Shown: piece after piece, positions 1-7,928 of the stretch
Position numbering within the stretch: position 1 is the stretch's first letter
Layout: each line of letters begins with the position of its first letter
Assembly: GCF_016653635.2 (NCBI RefSeq)
Contig: NZ_CP067420.1
Location: 303,501 to 367,500 of the forward strand
DNA from: Skermanella sp. TT6
GTDB lineage: Bacteria; Pseudomonadota; Alphaproteobacteria; Azospirillales; Azospirillaceae
Direction: 5' to 3'
Length of the DNA stretch: 64,000 nucleotides
Program-made: the position numbers and the translations under genes
Notes under the pieces: model-generated
What the model was told of the DNA's origin: nothing
Database searches by the model: none
The model's input: the letters and a program-made list of their open reading frames with translations, nothing else

Positions 1-247
1 CCAGGTTGGTCACCTTGACCACGGTGTTCAGGGGCAGCGAGCGGTGCGCCGCCGTCAGCTTGTTCTGGTCGAAACGCGCGCCGCTCGCGGTCTTCTTGCC
101 GTGCAGGCCGGGGCCGTACCAGGACGCGGTCCCGACCTGCCTGAAATCGGTGCCGGGCTTTCCAGTCGAGTGGGCGGTATCGAAAGAGAATGGCAGGCAG
201 ATAGCAATCGCCAAAGCGGCGGCAGTCAGGGTTTTCTTGAAGGTCAT
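1..247 (-). CDS. RlpA-like double-psi beta-barrel protein, partial (5' part only)
   Basis: The minus strand from an ATG at 247 encodes a protein that runs off the left edge, so only about 82 N-terminal residues are visible. It starts with a Lys-rich n-region and a hydrophobic h-region ([15 protein letters not shown]), which suggests a signal peptide. It then reads [19 protein letters not shown], followed by [17 protein letters not shown] and VVKVTNL. That is the typical start of the RlpA double-psi beta-barrel (DPBB_1). Proteins of this family act on or bind septal peptidoglycan in the periplasm; some are lytic transglycosylases specific for naked glycans. The catalytic Asp region lies outside the window, so activity cannot be judged. 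Identification from the visible motif is strong; the exact subfamily is open. Confidence 0.8.
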   Translation of the reverse strand, partial: MTFKKTLTAAALAIAICLPFSFDTAHSTGKPGTDFRQVGTASWYGPGLHGKKTASGARFDQNKLTAAHRSLPLNTVVKVTNL

Positions 248-382
248 CAGTCGTTCCGGCCGTAGTTGACGTTGACTCATGAACAGCCTGATCCGCGATT
301 TGTTCCAGTTATGGAAATTGCGGAACTTTGCCACGATTTGAACGTTTTCTGTCGGTCCTAATCCTGAATCCGGAGCTTATGA

Positions 383-457
383 ATGCCCAACATCTTCGTC
401 ATCATCGGCGTCATCGTCGTCATCATCGCGATCCTGTCGTTCCTCGGCTTGCGCTGA
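383..457 (+). CDS. candidate 24-residue membrane peptide
   Basis: An ATG at 383 is preceded by CGGAG at 371-375 with good spacing and opens a 24-codon frame ending in TGA at 455-457. The peptide starts MPNIFVIIGVIV, continues with an almost uninterrupted run of Ile/Val/Leu/Ala/Phe, and ends SFLGLR. This is a single membrane span with a positive C-terminus. No larger gene explains the stretch, and the hydrophobic pattern would be unusual by chance in such GC-rich DNA. I infer a small inner-membrane protein of unknown role. The call rests on the ribosome-binding site and composition only. Confidence 0.5.
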   Translation: MPNIFVIIGVIVVIIAILSFLGLR

Positions 458-1062
458 CAGACACCGGCCGCCAGCAATGCAATCGTGATCTACGCCGGTC
501 TTCGTCATCCACGGGCTTGACCCGCGGATCTCAAGGCACGGAGGCTTCGATGCTTCCCGTGATAGATGGCCGGATCAAGTCCACGGCTGTCCGGCACGTT
601 TATTGCTTACCGCTCACAAGCCTGAACTCAAGGCAGAACCACCCCTTTTTCGTCATGGCCGGACTTGATCCGGCCATCGTCTCACAGGTCTCACGGGGGC
701 TCCGTGGCTGGAGATGCCCGGATCAAGTCCGGGCATGACGATAATGGGAAGATGAAGTATCCTGAGCATCAGCTTGGGGTTGATCAGCAATCATCGTGCC
801 GGACAGCCGTGGATCAAGTCCGGCCATGACGAAAAAGGAGTGCTTCTGCACGAGATTGGCGCTTTTGTGGAATGCGCGAACAACGTGCCGGACAGCCGTG
901 GATCAACCTCGGTCATGACGACGGAGCGGATGCCGCTGCCCTTGTTCGCCGCTCCCCGGCCTCGGCCCGCGGCGACGATGGCACCGGCCGTTGACGTTAC
1001 CTCTTTCGATCCATAGTGTGCCCGGAGTGGTCTGAACGGGAGCCGGACGGGGGCGCGGTGCC
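458..1062. other. 605-bp gene-free spacer rich in dispersed palindromic repeats
   Basis: I see no credible gene between the 24-residue peptide and the solute-binding protein. Open frames here change codon pattern wherever a repeat is crossed and have no ribosome-binding sites. Most of 500-920 consists of degenerate palindromic repeat copies, described in the separate repeat entry. The promoter of the gene at 1063 must lie near the end of this stretch, but I cannot assign its boxes. Confidence 0.6.
502..918. repeat. cluster of dispersed palindromic intergenic repeats (GTCATGGCCGGACTTGATCC type)
   Basis: Several copies of one imperfect palindrome occur in both orientations. The clearest are 651-678 (CGTCATGGCCGGACTTGATC then CGGCCATC), 713-740 (GATGCCCGGATCAAGTCC then GGGCATGACG), 797-831 and 886-918 (both starting GTGCCGGACAGCCGTGGATC and ending CATGACG). 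More degenerate copies lie near 502-535 and 565-598. The same family recurs at 60021-60148. Each unit can fold as GGCCGGA-CTTGA-TCCGGCC. Similar GTCATGGCCGG elements are known to be scattered in intergenic DNA of many alphaproteobacteria; their function is not established. Confidence 0.8.
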
Positions 1063-1818
1063 GTGATCAAGGCGTTGCTGGTGCTGGTCCTCCTGGGGCT
1101 GGCGTTTCCGGGACTGTCGGCGCCGGTGCGGGGCGAGACGCTCCGCATCGGGACCGACGCGCGATACCCGCCCTTCGCCTATTTCACCGCCGAAGGCAGG
1201 TTGACCGGGTTCGAGGTCGACCTGGGAAACCAGATCTGCGACAGCCTCGACGCCGTCTGCCAGTGGGTAGACATCCCGTTCGGCCAGCTTGTGCGGGCGC
1301 TTCGCGACGGCCGGATCGACGCCGTCATGGCCAGCTTCGCGATCACCGAGGAACGGCGGCGGCTCGTGGCTTTCTCGGCCAAATACTATTCCACGCCGAT
1401 CCGGTTCCTGGCGGACCGCGCCGAAACGGCGCCGATTACGGCGGACAGCCTTGCCGGCCGGCGGATCGGCGTGGTCATTGGCACGACCCATGTCGATCAT
1501 CTGCTCCGAACCTACGGCCCCGCGGTCAAGCCGACCTTGTTCGAGACCCAGGGGGAGATGCTGGAGGCGCTGGTCGCGGGACGGCTGGACCTCGTGCTCG
1601 CCGACGGGCTCGGGCTCTGGCATTTCCTCAACACGCCGCAGGGTGCCGGTTTCGCCTGGATCGGCAATCCCCTCTACGTGGACGAGGGGATCGGCGTCGC
1701 CATGCGCTCCGGCGATACGGACTTGGTGGAGCGGGTGGACGCGGCGATCGACAGGCTGCTGCGCAACGGAACCTTCCTGCGCGTCAATTCGCGTTATTTC
1801 CCTTTCAATATCTATTGA
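1063..1818 (+). CDS. periplasmic solute-binding protein, amino-acid ABC type (SBP family 3)
   Basis: This 251-residue protein starts at a GTG and has a signal peptide (about residues 1-25, IKALLVLVLLGLAFPGLSAP). The body opens with LRIGTDARYPPFAYF and FEVDLGNQICD, the hallmark of family 3 binding proteins (PF00497) for polar amino acids. It continues with MASFAITEERR, GRRIGVVIGTTH, and a C-terminal VDAAIDRLLRNGTF segment. The length matches the family. No permease or ATPase gene lies nearby, so it is an orphan. It may feed a transporter encoded elsewhere or serve as a sensor ligand-binding protein. It converges on the hybrid kinase gene, only 22 bp away. The ligand cannot be predicted. Confidence 0.85.
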   Translation: MIKALLVLVLLGLAFPGLSAPVRGETLRIGTDARYPPFAYFTAEGRLTGFEVDLGNQICDSLDAVCQWVDIPFGQLVRALRDGRIDAVMASFAITEERRRLVAFSAKYYSTPIRFLADRAETAPITADSLAGRRIGVVIGTTHVDHLLRTYGPAVKPTLFETQGEMLEALVAGRLDLVLADGLGLWHFLNTPQGAGFAWIGNPLYVDEGIGVAMRSGDTDLVERVDAAIDRLLRNGTFLRVNSRYFPFNIY

Positions 1819-1840
1819 TGCCGTCCCGGCCGCCGGCCGG

Positions 1841-4800
1841 TCAGGGGCCGCCGACCAGCCGGGCGACCATCGCCTTCAGGTCCGCCGGCTCGTAGGGCTT
1901 CTCGAGAACGGGCACGCCGGTCCTGCCCAGGAAGTCGCGCACGCCGTCGCTCAGCGTGTCGCCGGTGACGAAGACGATACGGTCCAGCAGGCTGGGATGG
2001 CGTGCCTCCAGCCCGCGGTAGAGGCCCCGGCCGTCCAGTCCGGGCATGCGGACGTCGCTGATCACCAGGTCGCAGGGCTCCGAGGCGAGGCGTTCCAACG
2101 CCTCCGCGCCGTTCTGGGCGATGGCGATGGAGTGGCCGTCGGGCTGGAGCATCTCGGCGAGGGTCAGGGCGATCTCGGGATCGTCGTCGACGATCAGGAG
2201 GTTCAGCGGCCGCACGGCCGTAGGGGCCGGGGGCGGCTCCGATGCCGGGACCGGGGCCGGATCGCGCGCCGGCAGCTCGACGGTGAATGTGGCGCCGCCG
2301 CCGGGCGTCTCGCCGACGACTATGGTGCCGCCGTGGCTGTCGATGATGTTGTGGCACATGGACAGCCCCACGCCGGTGCCGATCCCGGCCGGCTTGGTCG
2401 TGAAGAAGGGATCGAAGATCCGGGTTCGGATGCCGGCCGGAACGCCGGGACCGTTGTCGGCCACCGTCAGCCGGATCACCGGCGGCTCGGGGGCTCGGAC
2501 GACCGAGACTTCCAGCCGCCGGGGCCCGGGAGCCCCCTGGAGCGCCTGCCGGGCGTTGACCACCAGGTTGGTGACCACCTGGTTCAACTGGTCGGCATCG
2601 CCCCACAGCCGGGCCGGGCCGGGCGACAGGGCGAGGTCCAGTTCGATCCCGTCGGTGCGCAGCGAGTATCCCACCAGCTCGACCGCGGCCAGCACGATCT
2701 CGTTCAGATCGACCTCCTGCCGCTCCGGCGGGCTGCGCCGGGCCAGGGACAGGAAGGTCTTGACGATGCGGGCGCAGCGGTCGGCGGCCCGGTGGATCTT
2801 GCGGGCGCGCCGGGCCGTCGGATCGTCCGGCGCGGTCTCCTCCAGCAGGACGGACTGGCCGACCACCACCGACAGCGGGTTGTTCAGCTCGTGCGCCACG
2901 CCGGCCAGCAGCGAGCCCAATGCCGCCAGCTTCTCCGACTGGAGCAGGGCCTCCCGCTGGCTGGCGATCTGGGCCTGGGCGCGCCGGCGCTCGGTGATGT
3001 CGCGGACGAAGGCGGTGAAGACCGCCTGGCCGCCGGCCTTGACCTCGTTGACCGCCAATTCCACCGGGAACACGGTGCCGTCGGAGCGCATCGCCTCGAC
3101 CTCGACCCGGCGGCCGAGCAGGTGGCGCTCACGGGTATCGAAATAGTGACGCATGCCGGCGGTATGGCGGGCGCGCTGGAGCACCGGCATGATGATGTCG
3201 CCCAGCGGCCTGCCCAGGACGGACTCCCGGTCATGGCCGAAGGTCTGCTCGGCCGCGGGGTTGAACTCGATGATCCGGCCCTCGGCGTCGCTGGTGATGA
3301 TGCAGTCGAGGGAGGAGGCGATGACCGCGGCCTTCAGCGACTCGGATGCCCGCAGGCTTTCCTCCGCCCGCTTGTTCTCCGTGATGTCCGCGGTCGAGCC
3401 GGCGACCCGGAGCACCCAGTTGGTGCGCGGATCGCGCACCGCGGCCCCGGTGGTCGATACCCAGCGCAGCTTGCCGTCCCGCGACAGCAGGCGGTATTCC
3501 AGGGCCACCGTGTTCGACCGGCTCTTCAGGAAGGCCCGATAGGCGCGGCGCACCCGCATCGCGTCGGCGGGATGGATCTGCCGCGTCCAGGCCTCGGCGG
3601 AGGTGCCGAGGTCGGCGGCCGGGCCGCCGTACAGCTCGGCCATGCGGGGCGAGTAGTAGACGGTGCCGGTGACCAGGTCCCAATCGTACAGCCCGGCGCT
3701 GGCGCCGTCGGCGGCCAGGGCGAACCGCTCGTTGCTGAGGCGGAGCGCGCGCTCCTTCTCCTCCTGCCGGGTCTTGAACTGCCCGGCGATGCCGACCGCG
3801 AAGACCACGGAGGAGATTGCGGCCCCGGCGTCGAACATGTTGGACGTCAGCAGGTTCGCCGGCAGCAGGTCCAGGCTGACCAGGCTGCGTGCCAGCCCGC
3901 CGGCCAGCAGGGCGGAGAAGGCGACCAGGAAGACCGGCCCGCCTTCCACCTTGAGGCGGATGGCCCCGACCCCGGCATGGAGGAACACCGCGACCAACCC
4001 GATCACGCACCACGGCAGCAGCCTGTTGACGAGCAGCCGGTCGAAGGCCGCAAGGACGGCCAGGGACGCCAGCGCCACGACCAGCAGGCGGAGCACGCGG
4101 TAGAAGGCCGGCATGTGCCGCCGGACCGCCAGGAAGCTGTCGGCGAACAGGATGCCGGTGACCATGGCCAGCAGGATCGACAGCGGCACCGAATAGCCGG
4201 TCCACCACGGCATGCCGCGCCACAGGTACTCGGCCAGGAAGCCGTTCGCCGAGGCGATGTAGAAGGTGACCGAGAGCTGCATCAGGATCAGGTAGAGCTG
4301 GCAGCGCTCGCGCATGACCCGCCAGATGAAGAACAGATAGACGCAGACCGTCATCAGGATGCCGAACAGGGTCCCGAACAGGAGCTGTTCGGACCGGTCG
4401 GAGGTGTAGAGCGACGCCACGGACTGGATCACCAGGGGGACGGTCAGCGTGCCGCGGTTCTCCACCCGGACATAGAGGGTCGGCCGCTCGGACGGCTGGA
4501 GCCAGAGGGGGAAGACGGGATAGCGGTGGGCCAGCCGGAAATAGCTCCGCGATGCCAGCATGCCGCCTTCGAGCGCCGTCCAGCCGCCGTCCGGCCGGGG
4601 CACATAGACCGTGACCCGGTCGACCAAGGCCTCGCGGAACACCAGGAACCAGTCCCGGTGGACGGCCAGGATGCTGTTCAGGGTCACCCGGGCCCAGACG
4701 GCGGACCGGGTCAGGCCGAAATTCGGCTCGTCCTCCCCGCCGGGCCGGAAGCGGTGGGAGAATTCGGGGGCCGCCACCTGGTCGATCTTCAGGCGGCCGG

Positions 4801-5005
4801 TCGGGTCCTCGAACAGCTCCATGTCGCGCCCGAGCGCGTAGACCTCCATCTCGTTGACCAGCATGACCGTCCGGGCGGCGTTCTGCGCCCGGGCGACGCC
4901 GGCCGAGGCGGTAAGCAGGCAGAAGGACAGCATCATCGCCGCAGCCAGGGCTGCGGCGGCCCGCGGGACCGTCGAACCGACGGGGAAGGCCGCTCGTTGA
5001 GGCAT
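1841..5005 (-). CDS. 7TMR-DISM hybrid sensor histidine kinase with two PAS domains and C-terminal receiver
   Basis: The 1054-residue product has a signal peptide (about 1-40), a periplasmic 7TMR-DISMED2-like beta domain (about 45-185) and seven hydrophobic helices (about 205-395). Two PAS/PAC units follow; the first contains LYDWDLVTGTVYYSP and DGKLRWVSTTG, the second IIEFNPAAEQTFG. The kinase core has the H-box GVAHELNNPLS, N-box NLVVNARQAL, G-boxes VADNGPGVP and GTGVGLSM. A Pro-rich linker leads to a receiver domain with acidic LIVDDDPE and phospho-acceptor VISDVRMPGLDG. It should sense a periplasmic or membrane-borne ligand and pass phosphate internally to its receiver, then perhaps to a separate partner. 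No output domain is present. It is transcribed alone, and no cognate regulator is adjacent. Confidence 0.93.
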   Translation of the reverse strand: MPQRAAFPVGSTVPRAAAALAAAMMLSFCLLTASAGVARAQNAARTVMLVNEMEVYALGRDMELFEDPTGRLKIDQVAAPEFSHRFRPGGEDEPNFGLTRSAVWARVTLNSILAVHRDWFLVFREALVDRVTVYVPRPDGGWTALEGGMLASRSYFRLAHRYPVFPLWLQPSERPTLYVRVENRGTLTVPLVIQSVASLYTSDRSEQLLFGTLFGILMTVCVYLFFIWRVMRERCQLYLILMQLSVTFYIASANGFLAEYLWRGMPWWTGYSVPLSILLAMVTGILFADSFLAVRRHMPAFYRVLRLLVVALASLAVLAAFDRLLVNRLLPWCVIGLVAVFLHAGVGAIRLKVEGGPVFLVAFSALLAGGLARSLVSLDLLPANLLTSNMFDAGAAISSVVFAVGIAGQFKTRQEEKERALRLSNERFALAADGASAGLYDWDLVTGTVYYSPRMAELYGGPAADLGTSAEAWTRQIHPADAMRVRRAYRAFLKSRSNTVALEYRLLSRDGKLRWVSTTGAAVRDPRTNWVLRVAGSTADITENKRAEESLRASESLKAAVIASSLDCIITSDAEGRIIEFNPAAEQTFGHDRESVLGRPLGDIIMPVLQRARHTAGMRHYFDTRERHLLGRRVEVEAMRSDGTVFPVELAVNEVKAGGQAVFTAFVRDITERRRAQAQIASQREALLQSEKLAALGSLLAGVAHELNNPLSVVVGQSVLLEETAPDDPTARRARKIHRAADRCARIVKTFLSLARRSPPERQEVDLNEIVLAAVELVGYSLRTDGIELDLALSPGPARLWGDADQLNQVVTNLVVNARQALQGAPGPRRLEVSVVRAPEPPVIRLTVADNGPGVPAGIRTRIFDPFFTTKPAGIGTGVGLSMCHNIIDSHGGTIVVGETPGGGATFTVELPARDPAPVPASEPPPAPTAVRPLNLLIVDDDPEIALTLAEMLQPDGHSIAIAQNGAEALERLASEPCDLVISDVRMPGLDGRGLYRGLEARHPSLLDRIVFVTGDTLSDGVRDFLGRTGVPVLEKPYEPADLKAMVARLVGGP

Positions 5006-5173
5006 GATGCTCCGGACGGACGATCACGGCCCGACGATGATCCAGGCCTGCCCGCGCCGCCAAGCGGGATATGCGGGCGCGACATCGTGAAACGGGCCGG
5101 CCCGAAAGGGGCGGGACCCAAAAGCCCGCCGGCGTGTTCTGCAGGCACGGACCCCTATCGACGGAGGACGATC

Positions 5174-5599
5174 ATGGCAGTGCGGACGGCGGAAGCCGAA
5201 TGGCGCGGCGCGCTCAGGGACGGGACCGGCCGGATCAGGACCGGCAGCGGCACCCTGGACAGCGCCTACTCCTTCCCGTCGCGTTTCGAATCGGGCAGCG
5301 GCACCAACCCCGAGGAACTGATCGCGGCGGCCCATGCCGGCTGCTTCTCCATGGCGCTGGCCCATGGGCTGGCGGGCGCCGGCCATCCGGCGGAGCGGGT
5401 CTCGACCACCGCCAAGGTCCACCTGGAGAAGGCGGACGGCGGGTTCACGATCAGCCGGATAGATCTGGTCTGCGAGGCCGAGGTCCCCGGCATCGACGAG
5501 GCGGGCTTCCGGAAGCAGGCCGAAGACGCCAAGGCCAACTGCCCCGTCTCCAAGGCGCTGGCGGCGACCGAGATCACCCTGGACGCCAGGCTGGCGTGA
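5174..5599 (+). CDS. OsmC family peroxiredoxin
   Basis: The start is the ATG at 5174, preceded by GGAGG at 5163-5167; the frame stays open far upstream, but that part is antisense to the kinase. The 141-residue protein matches the OsmC/Ohr fold. It has TNPEELIAAAHAGCFSMAL with the first catalytic Cys and ANCPVSKALAATEITL with the second Cys, and SRIDLVCEAEVPG between them. Family members reduce organic hydroperoxides with a thiol cofactor (lipoyl or similar) in the cytoplasm. Length and both Cys fit OsmC rather than Ohr. It stands alone between the divergent kinase and the glycosyltransferase. Confidence 0.93.
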   Translation: MAVRTAEAEWRGALRDGTGRIRTGSGTLDSAYSFPSRFESGSGTNPEELIAAAHAGCFSMALAHGLAGAGHPAERVSTTAKVHLEKADGGFTISRIDLVCEAEVPGIDEAGFRKQAEDAKANCPVSKALAATEITLDARLA

Positions 5600-5699
5600 G
5601 GGGCGGACGTCCCATCTTCAGGTTCCGTCGGACCCGGTTCTGCCCTAGAACAGCCACCGCAGTTCCATCCATGCGGATCGGCCGAACGGGAACCGGGAG

Positions 5700-6878
5700 A
5701 TGAAGCGACTGACCTGCACCGTGATCATTCCCACCTTCAACCGGGCGGGCTACATCGCGGATGCGATCGACAGCATTCTGGGGCAGACCAGGGCGCCGGA
5801 CCAGGTCATCGTGGTCGACGACGGCTCGACCGACGATACCCTGGCGGTGCTGGCGGCCTATTCGGGCCGGATCGAGGTCGTCTCCAAGCCGAACGGCGGC
5901 AAGTCGACGGCCATCAACAGGGCGATGCCGCTGGCCCGGGGCGACTGCATCTGGGTCTTCGACGACGACGACGTGGCGCTGCCCGACGCGCTGGCGCGCC
6001 ACCTGACCGCCCTGGAGCGGAACCCCGAAGCCGGGTTCACCTACAGCGCGGTCCAGGTGGGGCGTTCCGGACCCGACGGCCGGATCGCCGTCCAGTACGA
6101 GGCGAGGCTCTGGCCGGCGGAGCCGGACGAGTTCCTGATCCGGATGATGGAGCACTGCTTCGTCTACGGCCAGCCGGCGGTCGTCGCCCGGAAGGAGTGC
6201 CTGGTGCGGGTCGGCCTGTTCGACGAACGGCTGGTCCGGTGCCAGGACTACGACATCATGCTGAAGCTGGCGCGCCACTATCCGCCGGCGCGGATCGAGG
6301 AGCCGACCTTCATCCAGCGCCGGCACCCGGGGACCCGCGGCACCCTGGCCCAGTCGCTCAGCGGCGCGGACCCTTCCGTGGCCTGGAGCCGCTACAACAG
6401 GATCTTCATCTCGGAACTGCTGGACGGGCTTCCGCTGGACCGTTACGTCCCGAAGTCCTGGGCCTACGGCGAGCAGACCGCCCGGATCCAGCGCTTCGCG
6501 ATCGCGACGCGGCACGTCGTTCCGGACAGCGCCGGGCGGGACCTGGCCTGGATCGTCGCGAACGGCGGTGACCTGACGGCGGCCGAGCGCCGCATCCTGA
6601 TCGGCGCGCTGACCCATTTCACCGCGCTGCGCGAGATCGGCACCGACGAATGCCGCCGGCTCGCGCGGGCGTGCAAGGGGCGGATCGGCCGGCAGATCCG
6701 GGTTTCGCTGGCCAAGGGGCTGATCTACGAGGCGATGGCGGCCTTCCGGAAGCGGCGTTTCTCCGAGGTCCGCGCCCTGATGCCGCGGATCGTCGCCCTG
6801 GTCGGCATGGCCGGGGCCGCGGAGCTGCTGCGCGAGAAGCTGGGGCGGACGCCCCGGCGCCTGTCTCCCTCGCCCTGA
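5700..6878 (+). CDS. glycosyltransferase family 2
   Basis: This 392-residue cytoplasmic protein starts at ATG 5700 just after GGGAG. The N-terminal GT-A domain begins TCTVIIPTFNRAGYIADAI and carries VIVVDDGSTDDT for nucleotide-sugar binding, SKPNGGKSTAIN, and a DxD-like motif VFDDDDVALPDA at about residues 83-94. FDERLVRCQDYDIMLKLA near residue 180 is the usual acceptor-side region. The C-terminal 150 residues are helical and less conserved. Family 2 enzymes add sugars to polysaccharide, lipid or protein acceptors; the substrate cannot be told. The neighbours (barrel protein, GH17, methyltransferase) also point to the cell surface. Confidence 0.9.
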   Translation: MKRLTCTVIIPTFNRAGYIADAIDSILGQTRAPDQVIVVDDGSTDDTLAVLAAYSGRIEVVSKPNGGKSTAINRAMPLARGDCIWVFDDDDVALPDALARHLTALERNPEAGFTYSAVQVGRSGPDGRIAVQYEARLWPAEPDEFLIRMMEHCFVYGQPAVVARKECLVRVGLFDERLVRCQDYDIMLKLARHYPPARIEEPTFIQRRHPGTRGTLAQSLSGADPSVAWSRYNRIFISELLDGLPLDRYVPKSWAYGEQTARIQRFAIATRHVVPDSAGRDLAWIVANGGDLTAAERRILIGALTHFTALREIGTDECRRLARACKGRIGRQIRVSLAKGLIYEAMAAFRKRRFSEVRALMPRIVALVGMAGAAELLREKLGRTPRRLSPSP

Positions 6879-6900
6879 CGGACGGAGAAGGGTCCGTCAG
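6875..6900. terminator. bidirectional terminator hairpin shared by convergent genes
   Basis: CTGACGGAC at 6875-6883 is a perfect inverted copy of GTCCGTCAG at 6892-6900, with an 8-nt loop. The stem contains the stop codons of both the glycosyltransferase (TGA 6876-6878) and the barrel protein (minus-strand TGA at 6897-6899). There is no long T-run on either side, so it may act as a weak terminator or mRNA 3'-end protector for both genes. Confidence 0.5.
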
Positions 6901-7865
6901 AACTTGACCTTCAGCGCCGCCCGCAGGGTGTGGGTGCGGGCCTGGGTGGTGGAATGGTCGATCGTCAGGATGCCGCCGTCGCGGTGGTGGGCGGTGAGGC
7001 CGAAGCGGATGCTGGTCTCGGTCGGCTGCACGGCCTCGTCCGCCAGTTCGTGGACATGCTCGATGCCGGCCCGCGGCATCAGCGTGCCCCACAGGTAGTC
7101 GATCCGGTAGCTGGCCTGCAGCCCGACGGTCCCGGTCGCGACCTCGCTGTCGGCGCCGGAGTCGCCGCCCTCGGCAGCGGCATAGTTGAAGCGGGTGGTG
7201 GCGGCGAGGATCAGGCCGCCGTCCAGCCGGAGCTCGTTGCGGAGGCCCAGGCCGCCGAACATCAGGTCGGCCCCTCCGGTCGCGAAGGACAGGTCGCCGG
7301 TCCCGGCGATCGCGTCGAGCGTCAGGCCGGGCTTCACCATATGGGCGCCGTAGACGGCGAGGCTGCGGCCCGACAGCTTCTCCGCCGTGGCGACGTAGCC
7401 GCCGGCGACGCCGATCGAGCTGTGGTCGCCGACCTGCATGTCCGCCCCCGCCGTCAGGCCGGGCGTCTCCAGCATGGTGCCGCCGCGCTCGTGCCGGCCG
7501 GCCTTCTTCGCGAGGCGCGCGCTGCCGCTGAAGAAGGTGCCGACCGGGCCGGTGCGGGAATCCTTCAGGGCCGGCGGCATGAAGCGCGAGAAGGCGCGCA
7601 GCGGCACCTGCTTCTCGTCCAGTTCCAGCCGGAGCCGTTCGGCGCGGTTGCCGCCGTTGGGCGCGCCGCCGGCATGGGATGCGTGGAGATCGTTCAGGCG
7701 GTTGATCACGGCGCGGGTCTGTTGTCCGGCCGCGATCACGGCGTTGTTCAGATCGGCCGGATCCAGGACGGGGTCGGCCCGGGACGATGCCGAACAACCC
7801 AGGGCGAAGGCGACGACGCCGGCCAGCAGCCGCGCAGGATATTTGGTACTAACTCGATGAGGCAT
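6897..7865 (-). CDS. autotransporter-type outer-membrane beta-barrel protein
   Basis: The 322-residue protein has a signal peptide (LLAGVVAFALGCSASSRA, cleavage likely before DPV). There is a helical stretch around residues 35-65, then a series of amphipathic strands from about residue 95 to the end: SSIGVAGGYVATAEKL, AVYGAHMVKPGLTLDA, LRNELRLDGGLILAA and LQASYRIDYLWG. It ends LRAALKVKF, a C-terminal aromatic residue typical of substrates of the outer-membrane assembly machinery. It resembles the autotransporter beta-domain (PF03797) without a large passenger. Function unknown; it may be a simple barrel or a truncated autotransporter. A Cys in the signal (ALGC) makes a lipoprotein possible but the lipobox is poor. 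Confidence 0.75.
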   Translation of the reverse strand: MPHRVSTKYPARLLAGVVAFALGCSASSRADPVLDPADLNNAVIAAGQQTRAVINRLNDLHASHAGGAPNGGNRAERLRLELDEKQVPLRAFSRFMPPALKDSRTGPVGTFFSGSARLAKKAGRHERGGTMLETPGLTAGADMQVGDHSSIGVAGGYVATAEKLSGRSLAVYGAHMVKPGLTLDAIAGTGDLSFATGGADLMFGGLGLRNELRLDGGLILAATTRFNYAAAEGGDSGADSEVATGTVGLQASYRIDYLWGTLMPRAGIEHVHELADEAVQPTETSIRFGLTAHHRDGGILTIDHSTTQARTHTLRAALKVKF

Positions 7866-7928
7866 CCCGGCCCCCTCCCTACTCCCAAAGTTCGGAGCAC
7901 AGGGTGGGCGGGCCGGGTTTTCATATGG

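Noticed and set aside
328-738. A 136-codon frame in the repeat-rich spacer
   Set aside because: It runs through several palindromic repeat copies, lacks a ribosome-binding site and conflicts with the better-supported 24-codon gene at 383.
1063-5005. Solute-binding protein and hybrid kinase as a dedicated sensor pair
   Set aside because: They are convergent, not cotranscribed, and the 7TMR-DISM kinase has its own periplasmic domain; adjacency alone does not support it.
1289-5599. A 4.3-kb open frame on the plus strand opposite the hybrid kinase and in frame with OsmC
   Set aside because: It is a high-GC antisense artefact: its translation is low-complexity Arg/Gly/Asp-rich, no domain is seen before residue 1296, and the true OsmC start at 5174 has a GGAGG site.
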